Shown here piece by piece: positions 5,814-6,733 of a stretch of 6,733 nucleotides of DNA. How positions within the stretch are numbered: position 1 is the stretch's first letter; every line of letters starts with the position of its first letter. A program made the translations under genes and the position numbers. The stretch spans positions 1 to 6,733 of the forward strand of contig DMJN01000158.1 in NCBI GenBank assembly GCA_003451715.1, given 5' to 3'. The DNA is from Gammaproteobacteria bacterium. Its GTDB lineage: Bacteria > Pseudomonadota > Gammaproteobacteria > Pseudomonadales > Pseudohongiellaceae. A model generated the notes under the pieces. The model did no database searches and was not told the DNA's origin. It saw only the letters and a program-made list of their open reading frames with translations.

Positions 5814-6733
5814 CTAGTCGGTTGCCTGCAAACTGGTCTGATAAGTCTCGGTCAGCATAAATACCGACAACAGAGATAACACAGAGGCGATAGCGATATA
5901 CACCGACACCCAGACTACGGCGTACTCGGTCCAGAGAATCGTTGCAATGGTAGGAGCAAAGGCGCCACCCAGTATCGCACCCACCTGGTAGCCGAGAGAA
6001 GCTCCGGAATATCTGACTTCAGTGCTGAACAACTCAGTGAAAAACGCCGCCTGTGGCCCGTACATGAGACCAAGAAATACCAGACCACCGGTGATGCCCA
6101 ATGTGATAAGCCAGAAGTTTCCGGTATCCACCAGCGGGAACAGGGCGAAGGCCCAGATACCGGTAAGAATGGCACCCAGCATGAAGATGCCGCGCCTGCC
6201 ATGGCGATCGGAATAGCCCGATGCCCAGAATTGAGTTGGAATTTGCAGTGCCGAGGCGATGAGTACCGCTGCCAGCATACTATCCCGTGTCATATTGGCG
6301 CCGCCTGGATCGGCGCCGTAGGCGAGGATAAAACCGATCAAAATATAGAAGGCAACCTGTACCGACAAAAATGCGCCAGCCGCCAGGGCGATTCGCTTCG
6401 GATACTTGATTATGGCTTCCAGCACCGGTGAGCGACGTACGGGTTCATGGGTGCCAGATGTTTCAGCCAGGCGTTGTTGCTTGATTGCTTCCAGCTCCTT
6501 GAAGGCATCGGTGTCTTCTATATTCAGCTGCACATACATACTGATGCCTATCAGTAACACGCTGGCCAGGAATGGAATGCGCCAGCCCCAGCTCATGAAA
6601 AATTCTTCAGAGAACGTAGAGCTGATAATAATAAACGCCAGGTTAGCCAGAATTACACCGACAGGCGCCCCCGCTTGTGCATAGGCGCCATACCATCCCC
6701 GCTTATCCACCGGGGCACTCTCGGTTACCAGCA
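5814..6733 (-). CDS. MFS transporter, metabolite:H+ symporter (MHS)-like, partial at the right edge
   Basis: The C-terminal 305 residues of a proton-coupled inner-membrane importer. Members of the MHS family (ShiA, ProP, KgtP, PcaK types) have about 430 residues and take up organic acids or compatible solutes. The frame continues upstream to the window edge (LVTESAPVDKRGWYG), so the GTG at 6710 is an internal valine codon and not the start. This opening motif matches the loop before TM5 in MHS proteins. About eight hydrophobic segments follow, taken as TM5-TM12. A charged cytoplasmic loop (EDTDAFKELEAIKQQR and onward) separates TM6 from TM7, and the MFS signature GYSDRHGRRG lies between TM8 and TM9. 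The stop is TAG 5814-5816, 27 bases before the dehydrogenase start. The pairing suggests that it imports the hydroxy acid the enzyme oxidises; this is inference, because MHS substrates cannot be read from sequence. Confidence 0.88.
   Translation of the reverse strand, partial: LVTESAPVDKRGWYGAYAQAGAPVGVILANLAFIIISSTFSEEFFMSWGWRIPFLASVLLIGISMYVQLNIEDTDAFKELEAIKQQRLAETSGTHEPVRRSPVLEAIIKYPKRIALAAGAFLSVQVAFYILIGFILAYGADPGGANMTRDSMLAAVLIASALQIPTQFWASGYSDRHGRRGIFMLGAILTGIWAFALFPLVDTGNFWLITLGITGGLVFLGLMYGPQAAFFTELFSTEVRYSGASLGYQVGAILGGAFAPTIATILWTEYAVVWVSVYIAIASVLSLLSVFMLTETYQTSLQATD

Noticed and set aside
6708..6710. GTG as the start of the transporter
   Set aside because: The frame stays open to the window edge and the residues upstream (LVTESAPV) match the MHS family loop before TM5, so the GTG encodes an internal valine.

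Overview
The window looks like chromosome from a Gammaproteobacterium, possibly a marine or other environmental lineage with middling GC. The clearest pointer is the ydbH-ynbE-ydbL gene trio, which is typical of Gammaproteobacteria. Assignment below class level is not possible from the sequence alone. Almost all of the DNA is coding, and I see no transposase, CRISPR array, tRNA, rRNA or phage gene.

Layout. (1) Positions 1-859, minus strand: the first 286 codons of a PLP-dependent class III aminotransferase of the ArgD type, cut by the left edge. (2) Positions 860-1035: an AT-rich divergent control region. It holds a perfect 17-bp palindrome, a TTGACA box, a TATACT box and three GTAC sites 10-12 bp apart. 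(3) Positions 1036-1539, plus strand: an Lrp/AsnC family regulator transcribed away from the aminotransferase. (4) Positions 1586-4633, plus strand: a three-gene cell-envelope set. It encodes a large inner-membrane-anchored AsmA-like protein (YdbH type), a tiny outer-membrane lipoprotein (YnbE type) and a periplasmic DUF1318 protein (YdbL type). (5) Positions 4638-6733, minus strand and convergent with the envelope genes: an operon of an MHS-type major facilitator transporter (its N-terminal third is beyond the right edge) followed by an FMN-dependent alpha-hydroxy-acid dehydrogenase that starts with TTG.

How the genes may work together. The Lrp/AsnC protein probably senses an amino acid and controls both itself and the divergent aminotransferase through the shared intergenic region. 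The YdbH/YnbE/YdbL proteins are known in E. coli as one of the redundant AsmA-like systems that carry phospholipids between inner and outer membrane: YdbH spans the periplasm, YnbE continues the bridge at the outer membrane, and YdbL assists YnbE. The transporter and dehydrogenase pair suggests uptake of a 2-hydroxy acid (lactate-like) and its oxidation to the 2-oxo acid with electrons passed to the respiratory chain or to oxygen.

Nothing here is clearly a new system. The most useful second looks are the operator architecture at 878-989, the only two cysteines of the YdbH homologue, and the uncharacterised transporter/dehydrogenase pair.
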